This document shows, one piece after another, positions 23,881 through 34,299 of a DNA stretch of 64,000 nt (its first letter is position 1; every line of letters begins with the position of its first letter). Position numbers and translations under genes: made by a program. The notes below the pieces were generated by a model. That model was not told the origin of the DNA. It was given only the letters and a program-made list of their open reading frames with translations, and made no database searches. Origin of the DNA: Ascarosepion bandense (taxonomy: Eukaryota; Mollusca; Cephalopoda; Sepiida; Sepiidae); assembly GCA_037127315.1 (NCBI GenBank), contig JBBBDQ010001614.1, positions 472,001 through 536,000 on the forward strand, in the 5' to 3' direction.

Positions 23881-23990
23881 TTGGTGTTGCATTTAAATTG
23901 TTGAAGATTAAAAATAGTTGAGAAGCAAGAAATCAGAAGAAAGTTCCACAATTGGTAAGTTTGAGTGAAAAAACTATTAGAATAGAACAT
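23881..23990 (-). mobile_element. LINE remnant continuing from the satellite edge
   Basis: Directly after the last monomer the sequence reads 'ttgcatttaaattgttgaag', then 'gaagcaagaaat' and 'gttccacaattgg'. This is alignable to the minus-strand C-terminal coding end of the jockey-like LINE (compare 'catttaaattcttggagat' and 'gaattccacagg' at 29485-29560). It links the array to LINE sequence. Confidence 0.65.
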
Positions 23991-25249
23991 CTTGCATCTT
24001 TCTTGTTGAATAAAATTTAATGTTACATAACAATTAAATCTCTTATTTTCATTTGTAATTTTTTGAGTTATCTATACATGTCACTATGTTGCCAAACCCC
24101 GTTAATAATTGCTTCTAAATCCTGATTTTCAAGTTTGGCAAAATCTCTCCTTTTGCATCATACATTTGAAGAAGCATCCATCATTTGTTTTTTAATGTTA
24201 ACCATTTTTAGCAAGCTAAAATTTTTTTCATCAGAAGTATATATTTAAAAGCCAATAATAAATTGGAATTAAAATGCAACCAATACAATCTTTTTTCTTG
24301 ATGAAATCACCAATAAAACCGAATAACTTGCTCTGAATGAGTTTCAATTACTCTGTTTTATTAAATTATATAGAAGGATGCAGATTTTTGTCTGGGGAAA
24401 ATGATTATTATTATGAAATATCTCTTGTTTTGCTTTGTTCTTTAATTCATTTGAAAACCTGCTTTGTTGCATTATATCCACACTGGTGTAATTTTGCAAT
24501 TATAAAATTATTATGTATCATTTTTCTACCACATTTAGACAGTTCCAATAAATCTCATTTATCCAATTATATTAAATGATAAAGAGATTTCTGAAAAAGA
24601 AAAATCTTTTGAAGTAGTACTGCTCAAAATCAGCTTTACAAATTCTTGCACTATCATTGCTAAATCTTCTTTACTGAATGCAATTCAGCAGTGATAAAAT
24701 AACATGCAACAGAGATAAGATAATGTTTTAACTCACTTATCTAGAGAGTTCCAAATTATTATACCCAGTGAAAATGCATTTTATAACTAAAAACAAAGAT
24801 TAATCTGGAAGAGTAAGCTTCAAGTTTTCTTGCAGTTAAAATTTTGCCATTGCTTTTAGAATTTATTATTCTCTGAAAATTTCCACGAAGTAGGACATAA
24901 AATGGTTTATTTCTCCCATAAAATTCCTGGCAGCTGTAGGAAGTCAAAATCCAAAAATAAATTAGCTTTCTTTCCTGGAACAACAAAACATTTTTTTTTC
25001 TTTTCTTTTTTTTTTTGTGTGACTACATAAAAGTCAAAGATATTTTGCAGATTTTCAAAAACTTGTCAGCCATGTGTGGAAAGAAATAATGTCAGTTTGA
25101 ATGAAATAGCAAAACTTGTTTTTTTAGGGATGAGGCTGACTTTCAAAACATAAGTTGTTCACATTAAATGCAGTAAGGATTGATTTTTAAAATTTTCTTT
25201 GGCTAAATTGATTGATCTAACAGAAGGGGTGTGGTGATTTTATATTATT

Positions 25250-25250
<1 letters not shown>
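23991..25250. other. AT-rich unique-looking DNA, no supported gene
   Basis: Two modest frames (24337-24579 plus, 24759-24986 minus) show no recognisable domain, coding-like neighbours or start context. They are left unannotated as genes. Confidence 0.5.

Positions 25251-25281
<31 letters not shown>
25251..25281. repeat. (TA)n microsatellite
   Basis: A pure TA run. A second short TA/CA-rich stretch lies at about 25435-25580 and encodes only a His/Thr-rich artefact. Confidence 0.9.
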
Positions 25282-25285
<4 letters not shown>

Positions 25286-25709
25286 ATCTTGGGTTAAACC
25301 ATCTGGATTGTTGCCTTGATATTAAGTAAGCTCGTTTACAACAAGGCAAGGCAAGATTTCTTATGATTCTCTAATGTATTGGAATTAAGTTTTATTAGAA
25401 ATATTTGATACATGTATTTACATTTGATACATTCGTACATACACATTTGCACAAATATGTATGCACACATACACATACATGTGCACACACTCACACTCAA
25501 AAAGCAAAAAAGACCAAAATAAAGAGCTTGCCACCTATCCCAACTATCATATATATATATATATATACATACACATATATATTACGGAAAGTTCTGGAGA
25601 TTAACGAAATGGAATTAACAACCAACATATTTAATTTAACTGTTTTGTACATTATTTTTAATTGATATTTATAATTGATTAGATATTTTGTTTTTAATTA
25701 AACAGTGAA

Positions 25710-25965
25710 AAAACAGTAGCTACTATAGCATCTATGCATTGTTCATTCAGTAGTGAATTAGAACACTCTTAGCTACTGGTGTATGTTTACATGCTATATC
25801 ACATGCTAAAAGTCTGCCTTCTTCTACTGAGTGCTAATAGCTCAGAGGTAGAATCACCTACTGATGTCAATTCGGTCAGGTTTCAATCCTGGCTAAAAGC
25901 AATCAGATGTCTAACAGTACTGATGAGCTGTGATACAGTGAAACAGATCTGTCTGCGGATGACTA
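25710..25965 (+). mobile_element. tRNA-derived SINE, family B (copy 1)
   Basis: The unit starts near 'agtagctactatagcatct' and includes a tRNA-like core from about 25831 with A-box-like 'tagctcagaggtagaat' and B-box-like 'aggtttcaatcctgg'. It ends 'gatctgtctgcggatgacta' next to TA-type repeats. A second copy follows almost immediately in the same orientation. A SINE is inferred from the split promoter and the dispersed copies at 26015, 32425 and 62182. Confidence 0.75.
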
Positions 25966-26014
25966 TTTACACTCTCACACCCTGATTGAGCACTCTGGAC
26001 GAATGGTTGGCTTT

Positions 26015-26255
26015 GAAAAAACAGTAGCTACTCTAGTATCTATGTATTAGAACACTCTTAGCTACTGGTATATGTTTACAGGGTATTTCAGATGCTAAAA
26101 GTCTGCCTTCTTCTAACAAGCGCCCATAGCTCAGGGGTAGAATTGCCGACTGATGTCAATTTGGTCTGGTTTCAATCTTGGCTAAAAGCAATCGGATATC
26201 TAACTGTACTGATGAGCTGTGATACAACAAAACAGATCTGTCTGCGGATGACTAT
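26015..26255 (+). mobile_element. tRNA-derived SINE, family B (copy 2)
   Basis: Same family as 25710-25965 with a short deletion after 'ctatgtatt'. tRNA-like core: 'catagctcaggggtagaat' and 'tggtttcaatcttgg'. It runs into TATA repeats at its 3' end. Confidence 0.75.
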
Positions 26256-26289
26256 ATATATATATATATATTTCTACTGGCCTGATTAT

Positions 26290-26840
26290 TTACAAAAAAA
26301 TAAATGAAAATGTGTGTCATTTGGCAGGATTGAACCTGCAACCCCTAGCAACATACAAGAAGCCACTAATTGATCTGATGCATGTTAGACCTCTTAGCCA
26401 CAAATGATTTCACAGTCCAAACGAAGTCAAATCAAAACTTATTTACACAATTTCTTATTTTTTGTAAATAACCATCTCTGCTCTGAAATGTATCGTAATG
26501 TAAACAAATGTAAACAGACAATCTTATGAAAAGTTCTCGAGATTAATGAAATAGAATTAGGAAATTACAAATTTACTTTATTTGTTTGAACATAATTTTT
26601 AATTGATACTTGTGTTTGTGTAGATATTCTGTTTTTATTAATGAGTATTTTTTGTATATATATTTCTACTGGCCAGATTATTTAGGAGAAATTTTGTTAC
26701 AAAATGTTGTTATGGGTTCAAATCCTTCTGAATGACACACATTTTCAAAACAAATTTCTCGTAATCAAGCCAGTATAAATATATATATAAATATACTGTT
26801 TAATCAAAAACAGAATATCTACTCAAATACAGCTATCTGA
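26290..26840. repeat. foldback repeat with tRNA-like core (diverged copy)
   Basis: Contains sequence in both orientations that is related to the large foldback at 37507-38545: 'gtagatattctg' near 26615 and its complement 'cagaatatctac' near 26810, and 'actggcc(t)gatta' with its complement. It includes a tRNA-like core on the minus strand. A related fragment lies at 25590-25700. Confidence 0.65.
26317..26407 (-). other. tRNA-like sequence in foldback repeat (not a functional tRNA)
   Basis: Ends tcatttg (26317-26323) and caaatga (26401-26407) form a perfect 7-bp acceptor-like stem. A T-arm-like 'gcaggttcaatcctgcc' reads on the minus strand. The anticodon-like stem is mismatched and the loop lacks the invariant U33, so I read it as a repeat-embedded tRNA relic. 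Confidence 0.6.
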
Positions 26841-26922
26841 TGTGACATTGTTCTTTCAATGTTGAAACAAAATGTACGATATTATTGTAGTAGTTTTTCA
26901 CATGTTCTGACATAATTAATAG

Positions 26923-26935
<13 letters not shown>
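26838..26935 (+). repeat. fragment related to the foldback arm at 59765-59860 / 60345-60440
   Basis: Shares 'gacattg(t)ctttcaatg', 'aatgtac' and 'acatgttct' in the same order as the arms of the foldback element near 60 kb. Confidence 0.55.
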
Positions 26936-26951
<16 letters not shown>

Positions 26952-26956
<5 letters not shown>

Positions 26957-27250
26957 TTAAATAAAAAGAAGACAAGAGGAAAACTGCATTTAAATTGCCT
27001 ACGTGTTTCGTCCTGTGATGGACTTTATCAAGGCAAAAAGACAAAATCAGCTTTATTATAATTTATGTATCTATAAACAAACAGTGTTGGCAACTATAAA
27101 AATGCTCACAAATCATTCAAAAAGATTAACAGAATATTTTAGTTTCAGAATTCCTTCATGTGTAGTGCAAATAAAACAAAAAACCTTTATTATTTACATT
27201 GTTCGGATTGTTGTCCTTATCTTTATTGTCATATTCACAAAGTTTTGGTC
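26952..27250 (-). mobile_element. Penelope-like element remnant, left part
   Basis: Starts after a TA run with 'ggttaaataaaaagaagaca'. It includes 'cgtgtttcgtcctgtgatgg', a sequence type typical of Penelope-like element terminal regions and matched by 41494-41590. A ~50-bp inverted repeat links 27186-27237 to 27816-27866 across the inserted SINE. No RT coding sequence is seen. Confidence 0.5.
26995..27036 (-). ncRNA. hammerhead-ribozyme-like motif (degenerate, Penelope type)
   Basis: On the minus strand the order is: stem I ttgcc (complement of 27032-27036) pairing with ggcaa (complement of 26995-26999); core ttgataaa against the canonical CUGAUGA; stem II gtcc/ggac around atcaca; an intact gaaa; then a very short c-ac-g stem III and the UA cleavage position. 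Penelope-like elements are known to carry minimal hammerheads with very short stem III. Two core positions differ from consensus and one A is extra, so activity is doubtful. Confidence 0.5.
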
Positions 27251-27255
27251 ATTGT

Positions 27256-27564
27256 ATGCGTTGTGGTACAGTGGATATCGGCTCGGAACGAGAAGCCGGG
27301 GAGCGGAGTTAGAATTCCAGTTGAATCTATTGTATTCACTTACGCGCAAATACCCCTGGCAAAGGTATTAATCCATCTCTTCCTTCCAGTTATGGGTTAA
27401 ATAGCAGGACAGATTGGGTTCTATAGCCTTGGTCGGCAACCAGTCTACCGCAGAAAGCAATGGCAACCCACTGCGGGATAATCTTCTGCCCAGTCAGTCA
27501 TGTCTCTTTCGAGACATGATCGCCCAAGCATGTATCACGTATGGCACTTAACTGACTGACTGAC
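27256..27564 (+). mobile_element. tRNA-derived SINE, family A (copy 2)
   Basis: Full length: head 'ttgtggtacagtggatatcg', B-box region 'gagttagaattccagttg' (diverged), body 'ttatgggttaaatagcagg', and end 'tctctttcgagacatgatcg' then 'actgactgactgac'. It is inserted in a Penelope-like remnant, as the copy at 41609 also is. Confidence 0.9.
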
Positions 27565-28160
27565 ACTCTGTTCTTCTTCAGGTGACTGGAATCAAGGACC
27601 CATGACCAGAGTAGATAAAAGTGTTGGTTACATCCAATGACTTCACCAAAACATGACAGTAGTGGCAAACATAAATTAGAGAGTTGAGTTTAAGAGAGAT
27701 AATTATGACATCTGGAAGTGGCATGGTTCATGGAACGAGAACAATCTATCCCAGTGATTGAAATAAAGGGTTCAGTTCAAAATTCCACACACCTGATAAA
27801 GTTTGGAGAAACCATATGAATATAACAATAAAGATAACAGTCCAAACAATGTAAATAATGTAAATACCTCATCCGAGAAATACAGACAAAAACCATCCAA
27901 AATAATGACTAATGGAAGAGCTGAAAGCACTTAGATATATACAGTATTTAGACAGTTTTTACATAATGTATATTCAGGAAAGAAAAAGCATTCCCTTCTG
28001 TCAATTATTTCGTGAATATATTATACGTATTCACCAATTACTATAATTATAACACTTTGGGTGAGCCGATATATGAATAAAATTCCCAGATCACTGAACA
28101 TATAATGTCAACCTTTTGAAAAATGTGTGCATAGCATGTAGGAATCTGACAGTTATAGTA
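27565..28160. other. Penelope-like remnant, right part, then no gene
   Basis: 27816-27866 is an inverted repeat of 27186-27237 ('aacaataaagataa', 'aacaatgtaaataa'). The rest shows no gene. Confidence 0.45.
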
Positions 28161-28163
28161 AAA

Positions 28164-28294
28164 TAGCAGTATAGCCCGGTGTTGCTCGTGTGTAATGAAA
28201 GCTTTAAAACTAATCCATGGTCCTGGACCTCAGACTCAGCCTAAAGAATATTTGAAATAATAAAATAACTGCGACAATTTACCAATCGCACCTA

Positions 28295-28300
<6 letters not shown>
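28164..28300 (+). mobile_element. CTAGCAGTATAGCCCG repeat, 5' fragment
   Basis: Begins 'agcagtatagcccggtgttg' and matches the first part of the full copy at 28326. It then diverges and ends at a TA microsatellite. The repeat family is known to me as a common invertebrate interspersed sequence, but I cannot assign it firmly to a class. Confidence 0.7.
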
Positions 28301-28325
<25 letters not shown>

Positions 28326-28326
<1 letters not shown>

Positions 28327-28978
28327 TAGCAGTATAGCCCGCCGTTGCTCGGGTGTAATGAAAGCTTTAAAACTAATCCATGGTCCTGGACCTCAGACGT
28401 TGCCACGAAAGACTAAAAAGCAATAGTTGTTTCCAGTTGAAGCGAAATCGTAGACTGAAAGAAAAATGAATGGATGTAAGTCAAATTTTGATTTCCTGGT
28501 ATCGATATCAAATAAGTTTTTTTCGTCGTAAGCTGAATTTTGAAGGCTAAATAAGTCCTCTGAGTAAATGGTATCATGCCTGAGACTAAGAACTACAATT
28601 ATACCTACTTAGAGCCAAACCCAAAGCACAAACTAAAATAAAAGGGCTGAAAAAATACAGACATACAGGCAGATAAGCAGACACACCCACAAACATCTTG
28701 CCTTATATATATATATTATTGATTTTCTGCACTATTGTAAGAACTGCAACCTTGAAACTTCTGAATATCGTTTCTTATGTCTTTGTCTATGAGTGTATCA
28801 AATTTGATTAAAATCAAATCATTCCTTCTATAACCCGATTTTTTTGATTATCGATTTTCGATATTTATCGAGGGTACTTTGACACAAAACCTAGCTAAGA
28901 ACACTCGCAGACGCTTATAGTACAACTGTGTAAATTTTCAAGAAAATCAGTTCAGCCGTTTCAGAGTCTATAAGTAAC

Positions 28979-29035
<57 letters not shown>

Positions 29036-29061
29036 AAGATCCCTTTATAAATAAGTTTAGA
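28326..29061 (+). mobile_element. CTAGCAGTATAGCCCG repeat, near-complete copy
   Basis: Runs from 'ctagcagtatagcccgccg' to 'tttataaataagtttagat'. Internal landmarks are 'taatccatggtcctggac', a TATATAT run, 'ctgcactattgtaagaac', 'tatttatcgagggtac', 'cagccgtttcagagtctat' and a long CA run at 28980-29031. Similar copies are at 36775, 50452 and 62863 (3' end only), all on the plus strand. The 'ttcagccgttt' end recalls 3' ends of RTE-type LINEs, but no coding sequence is visible. A non-autonomous element is an inference. Confidence 0.75.
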
Positions 29062-29065
29062 TATT

Positions 29066-29995
29066 TTTCTTTACAATTATATTGCCCCAAGCAAGGCATT
29101 TTACTGCCACTGGTGTTCAGAGGGTTATATAGGAGGAAAGTTATGAGAAAAAGTGACAGGTTATAGAGGGTTTCATGAAGTGGGTAAGAGAAGGATGACT
29201 GTGGCCATAAAGTGAGGGATCAGTTTATATATTGTTGTAATCCCCCACTTTACATCTAAATTATAATAATATAGAATTTTTTTATAATCATATCACCCCC
29301 AAGCACGGCATTTTACTGCCACTGTCACACAGGGGATTACATAGGAGGAAAGTTATGAGAAAGAATGACAGGTTATAGGGGGTGACAGGAAGTGGGTAAG
29401 AGAAGGACGAGAATACTGATGAGAGTGGAGTGGATGGAGAAAGAGATTGGGATGCAGGTTAGTGAGATAAAAGATGACTATTGACTTTACATTTAAATTC
29501 TTGGAGATTGTAGCTATCAGGGAAGCAAGTAAATGGAAGGGAATTCCACAGGTAGGAAATGTGAGAATAGAAGCTGCTGGAGTAGAATTTGCATTTACAA
29601 TTTATTGGTTTCACAGTAAAATGGTGGGACCTAGTTGCTAATCTTGTGGCTTGAGTAAATTCATATATAGAGGGCACCAGTGAGCTAAGTTCATCAGAGC
29701 AGAAGCCATGAAAGTATTTGTAGAAGAGACACAGGGAAGCCACATTGTTCCAGTGAGAAAGTGACTGTATCTGAGCTGCCAAGTCAGGATCTATCACATT
29801 ACTGATTCTCCATTGGATTTTGTCAAGGACACCTTGGTGGATAGCAGGAGCACTCGACCAGATATGGCAGCAGTATTCAATGCACGGGTAGATGGTAGAT
29901 TTATATATGTGCAGGATTATTTCAGATGGGAAAAACTTCCTGGCCCTACACCAAGAACCGACTTTCTTAGCAGTGGATTTATTATGGATTCTTTA
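29066..29995 (-). mobile_element. jockey-like LINE, truncated, with duplicated 3' tail
   Basis: The minus-strand frame 29459-29797 encodes WNNVASLCLFYKYFHGF, ELSSLVP, TRLATRSHHFTVKPI and a degraded LWNSLPFTCFPDSYN. Further upstream coding sequence (ILHIYKSTI region) runs to about 29995 in other frames. The 3' UTR and tail occur twice: 29275-29455 next to the coding end, and again at 29066-29200. The ~70-bp palindrome (29205-29255) lies between the two tails. The copy at 47380-47960 has the same architecture. Confidence 0.85.
29205..29255. repeat. ~70-bp palindrome (copy 3)
   Basis: Arms 29209-29225 (aaagtgagggatcagtt) and 29236-29251 (ending cccccacttt). It lies between two copies of the LINE 3' tail. 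Confidence 0.7.
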
Positions 29996-30118
29996 TAGTC
30001 ATTCCACTTGAGGTCTGTTGTGAGAGTTAAGCTGAGGAGGCGCAGTGTTTTGCTTTCAGGGAGACTAGCCTGATACATTCTAATGCGGGGTAGGAGCGAA
30101 TGTCTAATATAATATATA

Positions 30119-30808
30119 TTTAGTGTATCGAGGCAGCAGATAATTTTCTAAACATATACTGTTAAATATAAGAGAAAATAAAACCACTACAACCAGGCTC
30201 TCCCGTAGACTTACATGTCACCTTTCTGATCAGAGTACAATTAAACAACATTTCTTTGAAAAACATAGTCATATAGGTTATTATCAAATAGATTTTAGTC
30301 AACAATACAATAATCCTTACTCATACACACAGTAAAAAGAACCTTCAGATATTGGAGGTCATCTACATTAATTCCAAAAAATCCACACTTAATAAAATCA
30401 CGTTTAAATCTGGTCATAACACATTACATTGCATTTAAAAATATGGTTCTGTTATCATTTTGAGCTCTCATGTGGTGTGACGTCATAGAACTTCATTACA
30501 AATTTACGAAGTGCATTTGCTATTTTTGGTAACTGTTATTGTTGCTTAACAAATTTTTATGTCAACACAAAACAAAATCATTGCTGATGGTGTATGTTTT
30601 TATGTTAACGTCCTTGTAACCTCTCTGAAGATGGTTCATGTGAGCTGAAAGCTTAAAACTAACTTAATAAAAAATTATCCAAATGTTGGAGAATTTTTGT
30701 CTTTATTTTCACCTGAAATTAAAGTAAAAATATGATGTTTAGAAAAGCTCATGATTAAACATAATAGACATTCATTGTCTCTTGTATTTAACAGTATATG
30801 TTTAGAAA

Positions 30809-30825
<17 letters not shown>
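30119..30825. mobile_element. Penelope-like remnant flanked by pieces of the 33-kb palindrome unit
   Basis: Left piece 30119-30175 ('gtatcgaggcagcagataat', minus orientation) and right piece 30668-30822 ('aattatccaaatgttggaga', plus orientation) match the unit repeated at 32701-33497. The ~490 bp between has no intact frame. Penelope-like identity is inferred from the peptide encoded by the unit (see 32701-33497). Confidence 0.45.
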
Positions 30826-30838
<13 letters not shown>

Positions 30839-30847
<9 letters not shown>

Positions 30848-31834
30848 TTTAATCATTTCATCCCAAGCAAGGCATTCCACTGCCACTATTGCGCATGGGG
30901 CTACATAGGGGAAGGTAAAAAGAAGGAGTGGTTAGACATAGGGAATGTCAGGAGGAAGGTGACATATGAGTAAGGATACTGAGGATGAGGGTTGGGCAGA
31001 TGGGAAGAGTGTTTGATAGAATGAGAGCAGGTTAGTGTGTTAGGAGGTGTCTATTGACCTTACATTTAAACTCCTGGAGATTGTAGCTGCCGGGGAAGCA
31101 ATCATGTGGAAGGGAATTCCACAGTCGGGAAGTGCGAGGAAAGAAACTGTTGGAGTAGAAGTTGCGGTTGCATTTTATCGGTTTCACTGTAAAAGGGTGG
31201 GATCTAGTTGCTAATCTAGTATCTCGTTCAAATTCGTATTTAGGGGGCACCAGTGATCTAAGTTCATCAGAGCAGAAGCCGTGAAAGTATTTATAGAAGA
31301 GACACAGGGAAGCCACATCGCACCGGTGGGAGAGATATTGCAGGCGGTCTGCCAAGTCGGTATCTATCACATTACAGACCCTCCTCTGAACCTTATCGAG
31401 AAGCCTGAGGAGAATAGCAGGGGCACCTGACCAGATATGGCAGCAGTATTCAATGCACGGGCGGATGGTAGATTTATATATGTGCAGGATAGATTTAGAC
31501 GGAAAAAACTTCCGGGCCCTACACAGAGAACCGACTTTCATAGCAGCAGATTTAGCAATGGATTCGATATAGTAATACCATTTGAGGTTCGCTGAAAGTG
31601 TGAAACCAAGGAGGCATAGTGTTTTACTCTCTGGGAGGCAAGCCTGGTCCATGCTAATGGGAGGTAGGTGAGATTGTCGATGATGGTTAATTGAGAGTAG
31701 CTTCGTTTTAGAAGCATTAAAATTTACTAGCCATTTCTTACCCCAGTCCACTATGGATTGGAGGTCTTTTTCAATCTCGACTGCGAGGTTAGCTTTGACG
31801 CCTACACCAGATTTTTGTAGGAGGCGAGGAGACT
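30839..31834 (-). mobile_element. jockey-like LINE, intact 239-residue C-terminal frame
   Basis: The minus-strand frame 31032-31751 begins inside the protein (MDWGKKWLVNFNASKTKLL) and runs through LCLLGFTLSANLKW, SILHIYKSTIRPCIEYCCH, RRVCNVIDTDLADRLQ, DVASLCLFYKYFHGF and SRLWNSLPHDCFPGSYN to a stop. It covers the region downstream of the RT catalytic block with no frameshift, the best-preserved C-terminus here. The 3' UTR and tail lie at 30839-31030. Its 5' end is cut at 31834 by a mariner-type element. Confidence 0.9.
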
Positions 31835-31840
31835 AATATA

Positions 31841-32395
31841 CAGGGTGACCATAAAGTTCATGTGCACTTTAAAAAATTTATAACTTTATTTGTATTTGCA
31901 ATAGAAATAATTTGTAAAAAACATTAGGAAGAAGTAAATTTATATTTTTTAAATTTTTATTGAAATTTTATTGAAGTTTTCACATGTCCTTCATTATTAA
32001 CAATACAAAGGGTAATACAATTTGGTAGCTCATGGAAAACTTTTACCAACTGACTTACAGTAATGCCTGAAATCATATTAGTTATTTTAACTTTCAAATT
32101 TTCTAATGAACTAGATTTGGTTGCATACACAATTGTTCTCACATGTCCCTATAAATAAAATCTAATGGAGTCAAATCTGGCAAACGTGGAGGCCAATAAA
32201 ATGGTCCACCCCTTCCAATCCATCTGTTTCTATATCTAAAAATTTTGCAAATTTTGTGGTAAAGAATTATACAATAACAATACTTAAAACTATGTACATT
32301 AAACTTTATAACATTTTTTTCAGATTATTTCTATCACATATACAAATAAAGTTATAAATTTTTAAAAAGTTCACACAGACTTTATGGACACCTTT
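31841..32395 (-). mobile_element. mariner/Tc1-superfamily transposon, internally deleted
   Basis: Terminal inverted repeats: cagggtgaccataaag from 31841, and the complementary tttatggacaccttt ending near 32395. Both are followed by further complementary text (ttataactttatttgtat), and TA dinucleotides flank the element. The minus-strand frame 31957-32142 encodes the end of a DDE transposase (MRTIVYATKSSSLENLK, VFHELPNCI). Just upstream a frame-broken WPPRLPDLTPLDF motif precedes it. Only about 555 bp remain, so the copy is non-autonomous. Confidence 0.8.
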
Positions 32396-32424
32396 TATAT
32401 AATTTTATATCTATATATCTATCT

Positions 32425-32683
32425 ATCTATAGTAGCTACTCTGGCATCTATGCATCATTCTTTCAGCAATGAATTAGAACACTCTCAGCTATTGGGCGTG
32501 TATAATGATAATATACATGCTAAAAGGTCTGCCTCCTTCTACCGAGCACCCGTAGCTCAGAGGTAGAATCACTGACTGACACCAATTCGGTCGGGTTTCA
32601 ATCCTGGGTAAAAAGCAATTGGCTGTCTAACTGTGCTGATGAGCTGTGATATAACGAAACAGATCTGTCTGCAGATGACTATA
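32425..32683 (+). mobile_element. tRNA-derived SINE, family B (copy 3)
   Basis: Full unit: 'agtagctactctggcatct', tRNA-like core 'cgtagctcagaggtagaat' and 'cgggtttcaatcctggg', end 'gatctgtctgcagatgacta' followed by a TA run. It lies between the mariner remnant and the palindrome. Confidence 0.75.
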
Positions 32684-32700
32684 TATATATATATATATAT

Positions 32701-33497
32701 TTAGTATATCGAGGCAGCAAGTAATTTTCTAGACATATTCTATTAAATATAAGAGACAATGAATGTCTATTATGTTTAATCATGAGCCGTTCTAAACGTC
32801 GTATTTTTGCTTTAATTTCAGTTGAAAATAAAGACAAAAATTCTCCAACATTTGGATAATTATTTATTGGTTTTCGGTGGGATCATTTAATGCTGCGGCA
32901 TCATGTAACTTAAATTTAGTATATCGAGGCAGCAAGTAATTTTCTAGACATATTCTATTAAATATAAGAGACAATGAATGTCTATTATGTTTAATCATGA
33001 GCCGTTCTAAACGTCGTATTTTTGCTTTAATTTCAGTTTAATTCATTGTCTCTTATATTTAATAGAATATGTCTAGAAAATTACTTGCTGCCTCGATATA
33101 CTAAATTTAAGTTACATGATGCCGCAGCATTAAATGATCCCACCGAAAACCAATAAATAATTATCCAAATGTTGGAGAATTTTTGTCTTTATTTTCAACT
33201 GAAATTAAAGCAAAAATACGACGTTTAGAACGGCTCATGATTAAACATAATAGACATTCATTGTCTCTTATATTTAATAGAATATGTCTAGAAAATTACT
33301 TGCTGCCTCGATATACTAAATTTAAGTTACATGATGCCGCAGCATTAAATGATCCCACCGAAAACCAATAAATAATTATCCAAATGTTGGAGAATTTTTG
33401 TCTTTATTTTCAACTGAAATTAAAGCAAAAATACGACGTTTAGAACGCTCATGATTAAACATAATAGACATTCATTGTCTCTTATATTTAATAGAAT
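32701..33497. repeat. palindrome of two minus and two plus copies of a ~220-bp Penelope-like unit
   Basis: The unit reads 'attcattgtctcttatattt', 'ctgcctcgatatactaaat', 'gatgccgcagcattaaatg' and 'gtttagaacggctcatgat'. It occurs in minus orientation at 32701-32916 and 32917-33035, then in plus orientation at 33036-33255 and 33256-33497, pivoting near 33036. The frame 33183-33371 encodes KAKIRRLERLMIKHNRHSLS and CLENYLLPRYTKFKLHDAAA. I associate this with the N-terminal part of Penelope-like element proteins, from memory. Copies are almost identical, so the rearrangement is recent or an assembly artefact. Confidence 0.7.
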
Positions 33498-34275
33498 ATA
33501 TATATATATATATATATATAATTGTAGGTTTGATTGTAACCAGTGCATTGACACAGACTAACAATAATAAAAGAAAAGATAAAACAATCTGAAATTAACA
33601 ATAATGATGATAATAATAATAATAAAAGAAGGCTGAACCATATCCAAATTCTCAGAATAGAAAAGTAAGCAGTCAAACTTTAAAAAAGAGAATTACTGGA
33701 ATCAAAATCAGTCCAATTTTCTTCATTGACATTGGAACTTACTCTTGTGGGAAATACATAATCTGGTTTATTTAAAGATACAGAGTAAGCAGGAGGGTTT
33801 TAGCCGGCTAGATTATTTCTCTAATCACTGAGAAATATTTTTTATTTATTTGTTTTTATATTTGTTTATCTATTTGCTTGTTTATTCCAGCTGAATCAGA
33901 AACAGATAACACTGATTTTTGGTGTTTCTTGCCATCCCAAGGGGAGTTTTAAGTCCAACCGAAACCTGTTGTGTGTGTACAATTCACATTTGCACAAGAA
34001 ACTTAATTTTGTTTTTCATTGAATATCTCATTACAAAATCCTAAGTTCCTCTCACTCTAGGGAAGTTCGCCATCTTGGAAGAAATGATGATTTAACCTTT
34101 GTGTTTTGATTTTTAATTTTGTGATGTTTTTGTGTTTTTTTTTTATTTGGTTATTTTATTAGTTTATTTCTAGATATTTCTTTTATCTAATAGTTGTGTT
34201 ACATTTTTATTTCTTTTTTTTGAGGGGCTGGGAAGAGTAAATCAAATGTTTGCTAATCTTGTACACACAGTCTTT
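33498..34275. other. no gene seen
   Basis: A TA run near 33497-33521, then mixed AT-rich sequence with a short AATAAT-type repeat at 33600-33630. No supported gene. Confidence 0.5.
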
Positions 34276-34299
34276 CCTAGTCTCCATATTGTTGTGAAT

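Noticed and set aside
24337..24986. Two modest frames in AT-rich DNA
   Set aside because: Length is within chance expectation and there are no domain features.
30618..30660. Possible second hammerhead (ctgaaga…gaaa)
   Set aside because: The sequence between the two core pieces does not form a stem II in the right register, so it was not called.
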